This document shows positions 17,422-27,166 of a stretch of 64,000 nucleotides of DNA, piece after piece. The stretch covers positions 62,001 through 126,000 of the forward strand of contig JAEUKA010000036.1 of the NCBI GenBank assembly GCA_016794465.1, written 5' to 3'. How positions within the stretch are numbered: position 1 is the stretch's first letter; each line of letters opens with the position of its first letter. This stretch comes from Myxococcales bacterium (GTDB lineage: Bacteria; Myxococcota_A; Polyangia; Palsa-1104; JAEUJZ01). A program made the translations under genes and the position numbers. The notes under the pieces are model-generated. The model had not been told where the DNA came from and ran no database searches. It worked only from the letters and a program-made list of their open reading frames with translations.

Positions 17422-19403
17422 CGCCGCTGACGCTGCTCGGCTTGCCGTGGGGCCAGCTGCTACCGATTGCGGCGACGGGAACTGCGGCGCTGACCCTGCT
17501 GTACGTGCTGCGCCAGCGACGACGACGACTGGAAGTGCCGTTTTCGCCGCTGTGGCAGAAAGTGCTCGGCCAAAGCGAAGCGCAGAGCCTGTGGCAAAAG
17601 CTGCTGCGCGTGCTGTCCCTGCTGCTGCAGCTGTTGGTGCTGGCGCTGTTGACGGTGTCGCTGGGCGATCCACGGCTCGGGCGCTCGACGGAAGGACGAT
17701 CGCTGGTGCTGCTGGTCGATGCCTCGGCGTCGATGCAAGCGCTGGTGCCGGCACTGCCTGGGAAGACGCGACTCGATCTGACCCGCGCCGCAGCCGAGGA
17801 GCTGATTCGTGGGCTGCACGGCGACGACCTGGGCGTGGTGGTGCAGCTCGACGGTCGTCCGGCGCCACTCGGGGGATTTTCAGACGATGAGCGCGAGCTG
17901 TTGTCGCAGCTGGGCCAGGTGACGGCGCGCGACACGACGGCGGACTTGCAGGCGGGGCTGCTGTTGGCCCAAGCGCTGCTTCAGGGTCGTCCGCGTCCGC
18001 AGATCATCCTGTTTTCCGACGGAGGTTTTGACGAATCAGCCCTGGGAAGTCAGCCCAGCGGCGTCGAGGTCCGCTTTGTGCCGCTGCCCAAGTCCGCGCA
18101 GCTTCGTCCGACTGATGGCAATGCCGCGATCACCTCGTTTGCGGTCCGTCGCTACCGCCGCAATCGCCTGAGCTACGAGGTGCTGCTGCAGCTGTCGTAT
18201 TTTCCAGCCCCGGGCAGCTCGACAACGGCGAAGCAGGCGACGCTACAGCTGTATCAAGAAGGCGCGCTCGTCGATGTGCAGAAGCTCGACTTGGTGCCCG
18301 GCGAGCAGACCCGCAAGCTGTATCCAAGTCTCTCGGGAGCCGGTACGCATCTGGAAGCGGTGCTGAGCCTATCCGACGGTGACATCGATCTGCTGCCCGT
18401 CGACAACCATGCCTTTGCAGTGCTGCCCGAGCGCAAGCGCGTCCGCCTGCTGCTCGTCACACGCGGCAACCTGTTCCTGGAAGGCGCGCTGTTGGCTGCG
18501 AGTGCGGGCGAGGAAAATCACCTGCTCATCGACAAGGTTGCGCCGACGGCCTATTCCGACGAAAAAGCCGCTCGCTACGATGCGGTGCTGTTCGATGCCT
18601 GGACGCCGCAGCAGCCACCCGACGCTCACGCCATCTATCTCGATCCACAAGGCGACACGAGTCCGTTTGAGATCGCCAAGACCGTGACTGCGCCGTATCT
18701 GTCCGATTTGGATGAGCAGCATCCGGTACTGCGCTGGGTGTCGCTGGCCGATATCAACATGAGCCGAGCGTCGGTGTTTCGACTCGGATCGTTCGATCGG
18801 CCGCTGGCGCAGATGCTCAAAGACCCGATTGTGATCGCGCGTGAGCAGCCAGGTCCCGCCGGAGTCCGCAGGAGCGTGGCGCTGGGCTTTGATGTTCGGC
18901 AGAGCGATCTGCCGCTGCGGGTGGCGTTTCCAGTGCTGCTGATGAATGCGATGGACTGGTTTGCTGGCGATGTCGATGAAGACCTGGGCAGCTTTCGGAC
19001 CGGGCAGACGCTGGTGGTGCCGCTGCGTAATGGGCAAAAGACGAAAGCGCCCGACTCGCGAATCGCGCAGATGAAGCAGGTCAACCTGCTGCTGCCGAGT
19101 GGGCAGCTGACGACTGTTCCGGTGCATGAGGGCATCGTCAAGCTCTATGGCGAGCAGGCGGGATTTTACAACCTACAGGTTCCCGAGCTGCTGCGCGGCT
19201 TTGCCTTGGCCCTAAACCTGGCAGCGGCGGAAGAGTCGTCGGTGCTCGTCCGCAGTGAGCTGCGCCTCCAAAAGACCGTGCTGCGTGCGCCCGATGCTGG
19301 GCAGCCGGCGCTCAAACGAACGCTGTGGCCGTATCTGCTGCTGGTGGCGCTGCTGCTGCTGCTGATCGAGTGGTGGACCTATCATCGCAGGTGGACGGTA
19401 TGA
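17418..19403 (+). CDS. BatA-type membrane protein with vWA domain
   Basis: 661 residues. The BatA N-terminal domain has two hydrophobic helices (about 12-30 and 58-80) flanking the usual RQRRRRLEVPFSPLW. A vWA domain follows with LLVDASASM (about 97-105) and LFSDGGFDE. The middle resembles the CARDB/Ig-like and periplasmic parts of aerotolerance-type proteins, and a final transmembrane helix (YLLLVALLLLLIEWW) sits at the very end. It overlaps both neighbours by 4 bases, so it is translated as part of the MoxR operon. It is probably an inner-membrane component with a large periplasmic part that MoxR and the DUF58 protein act upon. Confidence 0.9.
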   Translation: MTPLTLLGLPWGQLLPIAATGTAALTLLYVLRQRRRRLEVPFSPLWQKVLGQSEAQSLWQKLLRVLSLLLQLLVLALLTVSLGDPRLGRSTEGRSLVLLVDASASMQALVPALPGKTRLDLTRAAAEELIRGLHGDDLGVVVQLDGRPAPLGGFSDDERELLSQLGQVTARDTTADLQAGLLLAQALLQGRPRPQIILFSDGGFDESALGSQPSGVEVRFVPLPKSAQLRPTDGNAAITSFAVRRYRRNRLSYEVLLQLSYFPAPGSSTTAKQATLQLYQEGALVDVQKLDLVPGEQTRKLYPSLSGAGTHLEAVLSLSDGDIDLLPVDNHAFAVLPERKRVRLLLVTRGNLFLEGALLAASAGEENHLLIDKVAPTAYSDEKAARYDAVLFDAWTPQQPPDAHAIYLDPQGDTSPFEIAKTVTAPYLSDLDEQHPVLRWVSLADINMSRASVFRLGSFDRPLAQMLKDPIVIAREQPGPAGVRRSVALGFDVRQSDLPLRVAFPVLLMNAMDWFAGDVDEDLGSFRTGQTLVVPLRNGQKTKAPDSRIAQMKQVNLLLPSGQLTTVPVHEGIVKLYGEQAGFYNLQVPELLRGFALALNLAAAEESSVLVRSELRLQKTVLRAPDAGQPALKRTLWPYLLLVALLLLLIEWWTYHRRWTV

Positions 19404-22387
19404 GCGCGGTCCTTCCCAAAGCGCTGCTGGCAGCCATCGCGGCAGGCTACCTACTGGTAAGTCTAGGTGCGTGTCTGCTTGCGTTCCGTCGCGGACGACT
19501 CGCGCTGCTGCTGCCCACGCTTTTTGCGGCGCTGGTTTCGGGGCTGCTGCTCACACTGGCCTACACGGTGCTGGGCCTTCACCTGTTTGTGCCCAAGTTG
19601 CTGCTTTCCGGGCAAGAGCTGCTCGGAGAGTCGCTGCGCGGGACGGTGGGCGATGGGCTGGCGGTGAAGCTGGGCGCGCGCGTGCTGGTCATTCTGCATC
19701 CGCTGTGGCTGAGCCTCATTGCAGTGACGCCGTGGCTGATTCCAGGGCTGCTGGTGTCGCTGACTGACATGTCGCGGCGGCAGCTGTGGCTTCAGTTTAT
19801 GGTTCGGAGCCTGCTGCTCACCTGTGTAAGTGCGGCGCTGTCGCAGCCGGCGATTCTCGGGGACCGTCAGAAGCTGTCGGTGGTGGCGCTGGTCGATGTC
19901 TCGGACTCGGTGTCGTCGTCGCAGCTCGCGGGCGTGACGAAGCAGCTTGAACAGCTCCGCACCGAAGCCGATCGCCGAGGCGACGAGCTGCACATCGTCC
20001 GTTTTGGTGGCCAGCCGCGCCTCCTGCCCGTGCCTGCGGCCGGTGTGCCTCTTTCCCCGCTGCGAGCCGTGAAGTCCGCTGCGACCGTAGAGGATGCCGA
20101 TGTGACGGCCAGCAACCTGCAAGCAGCACTGCAGATGTCGTACGGGCTGCATCCACCGGGAACGCTGCGACGCACCATTGTGTTTTCGGATGGCAACCAG
20201 ACCGAAGGCGATGTCCTTGGGGAAGCGGTGGCGGCGGCTCGTCGCCAGGTGCACGTCAGTGTGTTTCCGCTGGTCGCCAGTGACTCGCCGGAAGTGCTGG
20301 TTCGCGAGCTGCGGATGACCGGCGGTCCGTCGGCATCTGCCCAGCTGAAGGTCGGTGCGCCCTTTACAATCGAAGCCGAGGTCTATTCGAGCGTGGCCCA
20401 GTCGGTGCGGCTCGAGCTGACCCAAAACGGCGTGCCCAATCCCGACGACGATCACAAAGACCAGGAGCTTGTGCCGGGTCGCAACCTCGTGCGCTTTCGC
20501 AGCGAGCCGAAAGGCCCCGGAGCCCTTACCTACCAGGCGCGGCTGGTTCCGGTGCCCGCCGTCGCAGGTCAGCCGAATCGACCTCTCAACGACACGATTG
20601 CTGCGAACAACCAAGCGGTGCTGTCGCTGCTCGCGAAAGGTCGACCGCGCGTGCTCTACATCGAGGGAGAGACGGCGGCCAAGGGCTATCTGACCGCAGC
20701 GCTCCAGCGCGAAAACATCGAGGTCGAGGCCCGAGGTCCGTATGGACTGCCGTCGAACGCGAAGGATCTTTTGCCGTTTGATCTGGTGCTGCTGTCCGAT
20801 GTCTCAGCGACGCTGGTTAGCCAGGCGCAGATGCTGGCGATTGAAGCCTATGTGCGCGACCTCGGCGGCGGCTTTGTGATGGTCGGCGGCGAAAACAGCT
20901 TCGGATCGGGTGGTTATCAGGGCACCCAGCTGGAAAAGCTGCTGCCGGTGCGCTTCGAGCAAGAGAAAAAGCGTGAGCAGCCGAGCCTGGCGCTGGTGCT
21001 GTGTATCGATCGCTCCGCCTCGATGAACGGTCCGAAGCTAGAGCTGGCGAAAGATGCCGCGCGGGCCACCGCCGAGATGCTAGCGCCCGACGATCTGATT
21101 GGAGTGGTCGCGTTCGATAGCCAGGCCATCCCGCTGGTGCGGCTTCAGCGGGCACAGAACCGCATCCGAATCGCCACCGACATTGCGCGACTGACTGCGG
21201 GGGGTGGAACCCAGCTGCTGCCACCGCTCAACGAGGCCTATCAGCAGCTTGTTTCCGCCAACGCCAAGATCAAACACGTCATCTTGCTGACCGACGGACA
21301 GGCGGAATATCAAGGCATCGTCGAGCTGACCGATCAGATGGTGCAGAACAAGATCACTGTCTCGACCGTTGGCGTCGGAGCCGGGGCTGATCAGACCCTG
21401 CTGACGGCGATTGCCGAGCATGGCGGTGGGCGCTTTTACTACACCCAAGATGCCTCGTCGGTGCCGAAGATCTTCACGAAGGAAACGACCCAGGTTGCTC
21501 GGTCCGCACTGATCGAGGAGCGGGTGGTGCCCAAGGTGGCCAAGTTTGTCGAGCTACTCGACGGGGTTGGCATCGACGGCGCCCCACCACTGCGCGGCTA
21601 CGTCTCGACCAAGGCCAAGCCGCTGGCAGAGGTGATCTTGGTGTCACCGCTCGGTGAGCCGCTGCTGGCCCGGTGGCGTCAAGGACTGGGGCAGGCGGTC
21701 GCATTCACCAGTGACGCCAAGAATCGCTGGGCGGTCGACTGGCTGCGCTGGCCGGGGTACGCCAAGTTCTGGGCGCAGCTGGTTCGCTCGTCGATGCGCC
21801 ACGACGGTCAGCGCAGCGGTCATGGCTACGATCTCGAAACCACGGTGGCGCCGCCGTTTTTGCGCGTTCGCGTCGATGCGGTGTCCGCTGATGACCGATT
21901 TTTGTCAGGGCTACAGACCGATTTGGAGGTCATCTCGCCGCTCGGTGGTGGGCTCGGACTTGTGTCCGGCAAGGGCGACATCGTGGCCCGCAAAGAGATG
22001 TCTCTGGTCGCGCCGGGTCGCTACGAAGCCGAGGTTCGCCTGGGACGGACCGGATCGTTCCTGCTGCGCGCCGTGCATCGTAGTCCTTCGCCCAGTCCGG
22101 GCACGCCGGGGCCGGTGGTCGCGGAGTCTTGGGGGACGCTGTCGCTGCCTTATCCGCGCGAATACCTGGCATTGCCTCCCGATGATGCGCTACTCCAACA
22201 AATTGCGGCCCTTGCCCAAGGTCAGATACTGCGGGATGCGACCCAGGTCCTCGATCCCGGTGACGAGAAAATTCGCTATCTGCGAGCGCTGTGGCCATCG
22301 CTGGTGTGGATCGCGCTCGGGCTGTTGCTGCTCGATGTCCTGCTGCGGCGACTGCGGCTGTTTGGCTTCCGTCCGCTGTCGCTATGA
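19400..22387 (+). CDS. Large membrane protein with vWA and glutamine-amidotransferase-like domains
   Basis: 995 residues from ATG 19400, which overlaps the previous stop as ATGA. Several N-terminal helices (about 5-25, 32-55, 90-125) are followed by a first vWA-like domain (VVALVDVSDSVS, about 155-330), a class-I-glutamine-amidotransferase-like segment (GKPRVLYIEGE-type GRPRVLYIEGETAAKGYL, about 413-530, ending in GGGFVMVGGENSFGSGGY), a second full vWA domain (LVLCIDRSASMNG, about 532-710) and a C-terminal helix (PSLVWIALGLLLLDVLL). The same order is seen in the last gene of MoxR-Bat clusters. The amidotransferase-like part lacks an evident catalytic Cys-His pair and is likely structural. Confidence 0.9.
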   Translation: MSAVLPKALLAAIAAGYLLVSLGACLLAFRRGRLALLLPTLFAALVSGLLLTLAYTVLGLHLFVPKLLLSGQELLGESLRGTVGDGLAVKLGARVLVILHPLWLSLIAVTPWLIPGLLVSLTDMSRRQLWLQFMVRSLLLTCVSAALSQPAILGDRQKLSVVALVDVSDSVSSSQLAGVTKQLEQLRTEADRRGDELHIVRFGGQPRLLPVPAAGVPLSPLRAVKSAATVEDADVTASNLQAALQMSYGLHPPGTLRRTIVFSDGNQTEGDVLGEAVAAARRQVHVSVFPLVASDSPEVLVRELRMTGGPSASAQLKVGAPFTIEAEVYSSVAQSVRLELTQNGVPNPDDDHKDQELVPGRNLVRFRSEPKGPGALTYQARLVPVPAVAGQPNRPLNDTIAANNQAVLSLLAKGRPRVLYIEGETAAKGYLTAALQRENIEVEARGPYGLPSNAKDLLPFDLVLLSDVSATLVSQAQMLAIEAYVRDLGGGFVMVGGENSFGSGGYQGTQLEKLLPVRFEQEKKREQPSLALVLCIDRSASMNGPKLELAKDAARATAEMLAPDDLIGVVAFDSQAIPLVRLQRAQNRIRIATDIARLTAGGGTQLLPPLNEAYQQLVSANAKIKHVILLTDGQAEYQGIVELTDQMVQNKITVSTVGVGAGADQTLLTAIAEHGGGRFYYTQDASSVPKIFTKETTQVARSALIEERVVPKVAKFVELLDGVGIDGAPPLRGYVSTKAKPLAEVILVSPLGEPLLARWRQGLGQAVAFTSDAKNRWAVDWLRWPGYAKFWAQLVRSSMRHDGQRSGHGYDLETTVAPPFLRVRVDAVSADDRFLSGLQTDLEVISPLGGGLGLVSGKGDIVARKEMSLVAPGRYEAEVRLGRTGSFLLRAVHRSPSPSPGTPGPVVAESWGTLSLPYPREYLALPPDDALLQQIAALAQGQILRDATQVLDPGDEKIRYLRALWPSLVWIALGLLLLDVLLRRLRLFGFRPLSL

Positions 22388-22426
22388 GCGCTGGGTCGAT
22401 TGCTTGTATCCTGAGAACGACTAGCC

Positions 22427-23419
22427 ATGCTGGGAACGACCTTTTCGCTCCTCCTGCTTGCGACGCCCGGTGCCGCCGATGGCTTGGCGCTGTCGGCTGT
22501 CAGTGGGCTGGTTCCGAGCGGTGCCTTACCAATGACGGTCCTCTCGGCACTGGCTTCGGATCGGCTGCGCACGCTTCCCACCGATGGAGAAGGCTCGTCC
22601 AAGCAGCCGCATGAAGTCAGTCCAAAGCTGGCCTTGCGCGGCAAAGAAAAGGGCTGCTGCGGCTATCCACTCGGTGAGCCGGGCACTTACAAGCTCACCT
22701 ATTACTGGCTGGCCTACGAATCGGAGTACGCCAACGAGCCCTACGAGATCGAAATCTATACCCGGCAGGGCTTCCCGATCGGCCGATTCCCCCGCGCCTA
22801 TGTGTTCGAGCTGCGATTGGAAGGCTCCGGAGTGCTACGCGACGGGAGACTCATCAACTATGACGGCCGCTGCGCGTACGGGATTGGAACCTGCTACCAG
22901 ACGCTGGACCCGCAGGCTCATCCCTTTGGCAAAGGCGGACAGCAGCGCGCGCTGACACCGTTTCGTTCCGTCGCAGTCGACCCGCGCTGGGTTCCGCTGG
23001 GCACTCCGCTGTACTTGCCCGAGCTGCGCGGCATGCGACTTCCCGATGGCAGCAGTCACGACGGCTGTGTGCGCGCGGACGACACCGGTGGCGGTATCCG
23101 TCGTCGTGAGATCGATTTTTTCGTCGAGAGCTATGCCAACTACAAAGCGCTGGAAGAGCAGCTCCTCAACGATCATCGAGTCACGCCCCTCGTCGAGGAG
23201 CCACGCTGTACCTATCTGCGTCTGTTCGATCCCGGCGTCGACCGTCGCTCCGAGTCTATCGACGAGACAGCCGTGTCCTTCTTTAAGAAGCCACCGCCTC
23301 GTCCGCCCAGCATCAAGAAGAGTGGCTCACAGAGCAAACCAAGTCGTCGGTCTACTCACCATGCCCGGCATCTCTCCCCGCAGCCAGCCGATGCGTCGAC
23401 CCGAAAAAAGCGAGCCTAG
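22427..23419 (+). CDS. Secreted 3D-domain protein (MltA-like catalytic fold)
   Basis: 330 residues. A signal peptide (FSLLLLATPGAADG) is followed by about 100 residues of beta-rich sequence (YKLTYYWLAYESEY) and the 3D domain: SVAVDPRWVPLGTPLYLP, RADDTGGGI and REIDFFV carry the three conserved aspartates. 3D domains are the double-psi barrel of the lytic transglycosylase MltA and of resuscitation factors, so cell-wall cleavage is the likely role. The C-terminal 50 residues are basic and low-complexity. It follows the MoxR-Bat operon by 39 bases on the same strand and could be read through from it, linking that operon to wall remodelling. Confidence 0.85.
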   Translation: MLGTTFSLLLLATPGAADGLALSAVSGLVPSGALPMTVLSALASDRLRTLPTDGEGSSKQPHEVSPKLALRGKEKGCCGYPLGEPGTYKLTYYWLAYESEYANEPYEIEIYTRQGFPIGRFPRAYVFELRLEGSGVLRDGRLINYDGRCAYGIGTCYQTLDPQAHPFGKGGQQRALTPFRSVAVDPRWVPLGTPLYLPELRGMRLPDGSSHDGCVRADDTGGGIRRREIDFFVESYANYKALEEQLLNDHRVTPLVEEPRCTYLRLFDPGVDRRSESIDETAVSFFKKPPPRPPSIKKSGSQSKPSRRSTHHARHLSPQPADASTRKKRA

Positions 23420-23431
23420 CCAACTTCCGCC

Positions 23432-23460
23432 TTGCTGCACGATGGGAACCTAAGTAGACT
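23432..23460 (+). promoter_or_regulatory. Candidate tRNA-Thr promoter
   Basis: TTGCTG (23432-23437), 17-base spacer, TAGACT (23455-23460), then 13 bases to the tRNA. The -10 hexamer is the same as that before the S1-domain gene and rlmN. Expected start about 23467. Confidence 0.45.
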
Positions 23461-23473
23461 ACGCCTTGTTTTT

Positions 23474-23545
23474 GCCACTGTAGCTCAGCGGTAGAGCAGC
23501 GGTTTCGTAAACCGCAGGTCCTGGGTTCAAGTCCCAGCAGTGGCT
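23474..23545 (+). tRNA. tRNA-Thr (anticodon CGU)
   Basis: 72 bases fold into a full cloverleaf: acceptor GCCACTG (23474-23480) with CAGTGGC (23538-23544), D-arm GCTC/GAGC, anticodon stem GCGGT/ACCGC around loop TTCGTAA, and T-arm CTGGG/CCCAG around TTCAAGT. The anticodon is CGU, reading ACG threonine codons, which are frequent in GC-rich genes. The discriminator base is T and the CCA end is not encoded. Confidence 0.97.
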
Positions 23546-23576
23546 CTGGGGTCCGGGGGGATGCACCAGTCAAACT

Positions 23577-23608
23577 GGCGGTAGGTTTCGCCGCTTGGCG
23601 TTACTGCC
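23577..23608. terminator. Stem-loop between tRNA-Thr and the convergent pepA
   Basis: GGCGGTA (23577-23583) pairs with TACTGCC (23602-23608) with one wobble, enclosing CGCC/GGCG. It overlaps the pepA stop codon and has no T-run, so it is only a possible terminator or processing structure. Confidence 0.3.
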
Positions 23609-25109
23609 GGGGTGAAAGCAGCTCAACAAGGGTTGCGACACCGAAGCCAGACGCGCCTTTGGTCACATGACCAAAGTCCTTTTCTGCGTGGACAGGTCCC
23701 GCCATGTCGATGTGAGCCCAGCTCTTGTCGCCGACGAACTCGCGCAAGAACAGCGCCGCACTGATCGATCCACCGTATCGATCGCCCGAGTTCTTCATGT
23801 CGGCGATGTCACTCTTCAGCGAGTCAAACAGCCGGTCGCGCAGCGGCATCCGCCACATGTCATCGCCACCGACCTGCGAGGCATCCAGAATTCGCGTCGC
23901 CAGGCTGTCACTGTTGGAAAACAGCGCTCCCGTGTGGTTGCCAAGCGCAACCATCGAGCTACCGGTCAGGGTCGCTAGATCGATAATCTCGTCGACACCC
24001 AGCTTCTCCACAGCGTAGGTCAGCGCATCTCCCAGCGTCAGACGACCTTCTGCGTCGGTGTTGTTGATCTCCACCGTCTTGCCACTCATGCTGCGCAGCA
24101 CGTCACCGAGCTTGTAGGCGTTTCCCGATGGCATATTCTCCGCCGCTGCCAGCAGGACATGGACCTCATCGGGACAGCCGAGCTGGGCAATCGCTTGAAT
24201 CGCTCCCAGCACCGCAGCTCCGCCGCCCATGTCCATCTTCATCCACAGCATTCCCTCTGTAGTCTTGATCGACAGACCGCCGGAATCAAACGTCACCGAC
24301 TTGCCGACCAGCGCCACCTTCCGTCGCGGCGGCGCCTTGGGCCGATACGTAAGATGGATGAAGCGTGGCTCTTCGAGCGATCCGCGACCGACCCCAAGGA
24401 GCATGCCCATCCCCAGCTCCTCGCACTCTTTGACGCCGAGCACACTACAGCCCATTCCCAGCTGCTCAGCCATCTGTGTCGCGACTGCGGCGAGCCGACG
24501 CGGACACATCTCAGTCGGCTGTTCGTTGACGAGATCGCGCGCCAACATCACTCCGCCGGACACAATCCGCCCGCGCTCTCCCCCGATCGCAGCCGCTTCC
24601 GTCGACACACCGCTGGGAAGGAACACCACCACTTCCTCGATGGCGGTACGACGCTTGCGCTCCCCCGATAGGTACTTGTCAAACTGATAGGTCGAAAGCA
24701 GCGCGCCCTCGACCACAGCTTGACCCACTGCTGCCGCTTGATCGGCCGGCACGCCCCCCAAGCACAGCACGAGCCGCTTGGCTTTCACGAACGCGCCCCG
24801 CACTGCCCTGGCCGTCCACGTGCGCACGTCTGCCAGCAGCACCCCCGACGGCTTGCTCCCAATTCCTAGCAACGAGAGCCGCGTCGCCCCCAGCTTCCCA
24901 AGCGTATGCAACGTCAAGCTCTGGGTCACCTTGCCGGTGAACTGCTCGTCCTCGATCGCCTGCCGAACACTTCCGCCAAGCAGACCATCGAGGAGCGGCA
25001 GCAGCACATCCTCACGGACTCCACCCTCCGAGAGGGGAATCACCAGGGCATCTGCCTTCTCTGTGAGGATTTGTTCGGGACGCTCCAGTGTGCAAAAGGT
25101 GAACTTCAT
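23601..25109 (-). CDS. pepA: Leucyl aminopeptidase, M17 family (cytosol aminopeptidase)
   Basis: 502 residues from ATG 25109, which has AAGGAG upstream; the in-frame extension to 25343 is non-family sequence. The N-terminal domain (ADALVIPLSEGG) precedes the M17 catalytic domain with GKSVTFDSGGLSIK, MKMDMGGGAAVLGAI and the signature NTDAEGRLTLGDAL, which together supply the two-zinc ligands (Lys, three Asp, Glu). It removes N-terminal residues, Leu preferred, from peptides in the cytoplasm as a hexamer. Length matches the family. It is divergent from the secreted protein gene at 25253 with 143 bases between; no convincing promoter was found there apart from a TATCAT box on the minus strand. 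Confidence 0.95.
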   Translation of the reverse strand: MKFTFCTLERPEQILTEKADALVIPLSEGGVREDVLLPLLDGLLGGSVRQAIEDEQFTGKVTQSLTLHTLGKLGATRLSLLGIGSKPSGVLLADVRTWTARAVRGAFVKAKRLVLCLGGVPADQAAAVGQAVVEGALLSTYQFDKYLSGERKRRTAIEEVVVFLPSGVSTEAAAIGGERGRIVSGGVMLARDLVNEQPTEMCPRRLAAVATQMAEQLGMGCSVLGVKECEELGMGMLLGVGRGSLEEPRFIHLTYRPKAPPRRKVALVGKSVTFDSGGLSIKTTEGMLWMKMDMGGGAAVLGAIQAIAQLGCPDEVHVLLAAAENMPSGNAYKLGDVLRSMSGKTVEINNTDAEGRLTLGDALTYAVEKLGVDEIIDLATLTGSSMVALGNHTGALFSNSDSLATRILDASQVGGDDMWRMPLRDRLFDSLKSDIADMKNSGDRYGGSISAALFLREFVGDKSWAHIDMAGPVHAEKDFGHVTKGASGFGVATLVELLSPRQ

Positions 25110-25252
25110 GGGGCTGGCTGCTCCTTCTTGTAAGAAACCGGACTCAACGAAAAACCCGATGATACACGCCGACTTGGCGCGGCGATACGTGCCCATTACC
25201 AGCTGGGTCTGACAGCGGTGCCAGCGCCGAGGTTCCGTGCGAAGATATCGCC

Positions 25253-27166
25253 ATGCGTACGTCGTCACCTTTCGCCCTGGCCTTGCTGGGACTACTAGCT
25301 GTTGGTGCATCGCCTGCCGTCGCTGATGTGCCACCAGGACCACCGCCTCCGCAGAACGTCACTCCCGCCCCACCACGAGCCAGCGCCGCGCGACCTCAGA
25401 TCGTAGCGGCGGTACGCCTGCCCAACCTAGGACAGTCGGTGAAGACGCTCGGGAGCTATGTTCCGTTTCCGCTTCCGGTTCAAGATGGGCTCCAGCAGCT
25501 CGTCGGAGACTTCGCCAAGGTGATCAATCTGGCCGCGCCTCTCGACGTGGTGCTGGCGCTTGAGCCGGAGTCTGGCGTCCGCAGTACTCCGCAGTGGGCA
25601 CTCGCGTTTCAGGTGACCAGCGCCGAGGAAACCCGCAAAGTCGCCAAAGCTCAGGGGCTGCTCGGGGAGAACCGAGGTGGACAGACTCAGCTACGGCTGC
25701 CGTTTGGCAAAGGCGATGGCCTGCAGTGCGAGCTGACCGGCAAGAGCAGCGGCGGGCGGATGACCTGTGCAACGACGGAGCGCGATCGCGACACGCTGGC
25801 TCCGCAGCTGGCCAACCTGAGCGTGCCGGGGGCGCAGGGCAAAGATCTATATGCCGAGGTGTCATTTTCGTCGCTGCTGTCGGTTTATTCGGCCCAGTGG
25901 CAGCAGCTTCTCGACGCGGGAACGCTGATGCTGCCGCAGCGCTTGTCGATTGGCGATCCTCAGTTTGATCGCGCGGCCACCGATGCCATCAAGGCGCTTC
26001 TGGGTGAAGTTGCGCTGACGAGCAAAGACCTATCGCTGCTGACGGTCGATATGACGCTGCGGCCTGATCAGGTCCAGCTCGGCGTCGGCTACAAAATGAA
26101 CGGCACGCAGTCGGCCTGGGCGCGAGCAGATGCCGAAGCAGCGGCACGCAAGCCGAGCGGTCCGCCGCCAGCCTTCTACGCCTTGCCCAAAGATGTCGTC
26201 GCTGCGTCGTACTACGTCACTGATCCAAAGTGGAGCTATCAGGTCGTCCGCACCCTGCTGCCGCTGCTGGATGCCTTTCTCGCGCACGACGGGCTACCCG
26301 ATGCCGAGCGCCAAGCCGTTCGCAGCCTGTTTGAGCAAGTGCCCAAGTGGGACGGCCTGATGACCACCGTGCTGGGAGAGCTTGCGACGGGCAAGCCCGC
26401 TGTCGCCGGAGATGCCATGTCGATGCTGCTCGGCAATCATTACTACCTATCTAGCTCCGAGCGAGCCGGTGGCAGCAGCGACGAATCGGCGGCGTTCCTG
26501 CGTGCGCTCATCCAGACCTGGAATCGGCCCGGCCTGTCGGCGTATGTGCGCAAAAAATGGAAGACGGCGGGGATCAAGACCGCGCTTCCGATCCTACGCG
26601 CCGAGTCGGTGGCCAAGCCGCTTGGGCCGCAAGCGATCGGCGCCTTTCTGTCGATGGATCTGTCGAGTCTGACCAGCCAGTTCGATAAGTCGGGTAAGGG
26701 GCTAAAGCGCGGGCCACTCAACCTGTATGTCATCACGGCGAACGTCGGTGGGCGCTCCTGGTCGGCGGTGGGCAGCGACAAGAACTTGCTCATTTCAAAG
26801 CTTCAGCAGCAAGCAAGCCGGCCGGCCACAGAGACGCTGGCGCAGCGCAGTGGCATCGCCCAGGTCCAAGAGCCGGGCTGGCAGAGCGCTGGGTTTACCA
26901 CGCTGGCGGGCTGGATTGGCATGCTCGACTCAATCCTGCGCGCCACCGAGCGCTCTCCCTTGGCCAAGTCCGGAACGCAGCCCGAGCGCAGTGGAGCATC
27001 TCTGCTGAGCATCATTCCGCATCACGGAGAGATTCCGCTGACCTATGGCAGCCGAGGCGGCAGCATCGGACCGCTCGGGCTGACGAAAGTGATGACGGCG
27101 ACGATTCCGAGGCTGGTGATTGAAGATCTGATTGCGCTGGCGATGAACTTGGCACCCAAAAAGTAG
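25253..27166 (+). CDS. Secreted protein of unknown function
   Basis: 637 residues. A clear signal peptide (LALALLGLLAVGASPAVA-like core, cleavage near residue 24) is followed by a Pro-rich stretch and an about 590-residue alpha/beta protein without motif I recognise. It has no cysteine pairs beyond two isolated ones (CELT, CATT) and no transmembrane helix after the signal, so it is exported to the periplasm or beyond. Segments such as PLDVVLALEPESG and PQWALAFQVTS recur in large delta-proteobacterial secreted proteins of the DUF3352 kind, but that is a weak resemblance. It ends at the shared terminator with tex. Confidence 0.7.
   Translation: MRTSSPFALALLGLLAVGASPAVADVPPGPPPPQNVTPAPPRASAARPQIVAAVRLPNLGQSVKTLGSYVPFPLPVQDGLQQLVGDFAKVINLAAPLDVVLALEPESGVRSTPQWALAFQVTSAEETRKVAKAQGLLGENRGGQTQLRLPFGKGDGLQCELTGKSSGGRMTCATTERDRDTLAPQLANLSVPGAQGKDLYAEVSFSSLLSVYSAQWQQLLDAGTLMLPQRLSIGDPQFDRAATDAIKALLGEVALTSKDLSLLTVDMTLRPDQVQLGVGYKMNGTQSAWARADAEAAARKPSGPPPAFYALPKDVVAASYYVTDPKWSYQVVRTLLPLLDAFLAHDGLPDAERQAVRSLFEQVPKWDGLMTTVLGELATGKPAVAGDAMSMLLGNHYYLSSSERAGGSSDESAAFLRALIQTWNRPGLSAYVRKKWKTAGIKTALPILRAESVAKPLGPQAIGAFLSMDLSSLTSQFDKSGKGLKRGPLNLYVITANVGGRSWSAVGSDKNLLISKLQQQASRPATETLAQRSGIAQVQEPGWQSAGFTTLAGWIGMLDSILRATERSPLAKSGTQPERSGASLLSIIPHHGEIPLTYGSRGGSIGPLGLTKVMTATIPRLVIEDLIALAMNLAPKK

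Noticed and set aside
25110..25343. Extended N-terminus of pepA reaching over the start of the divergent gene
   Set aside because: The extra 78 residues are Arg-rich and non-family; ATG 25109 has AAGGAG upstream and the normal M17 start.
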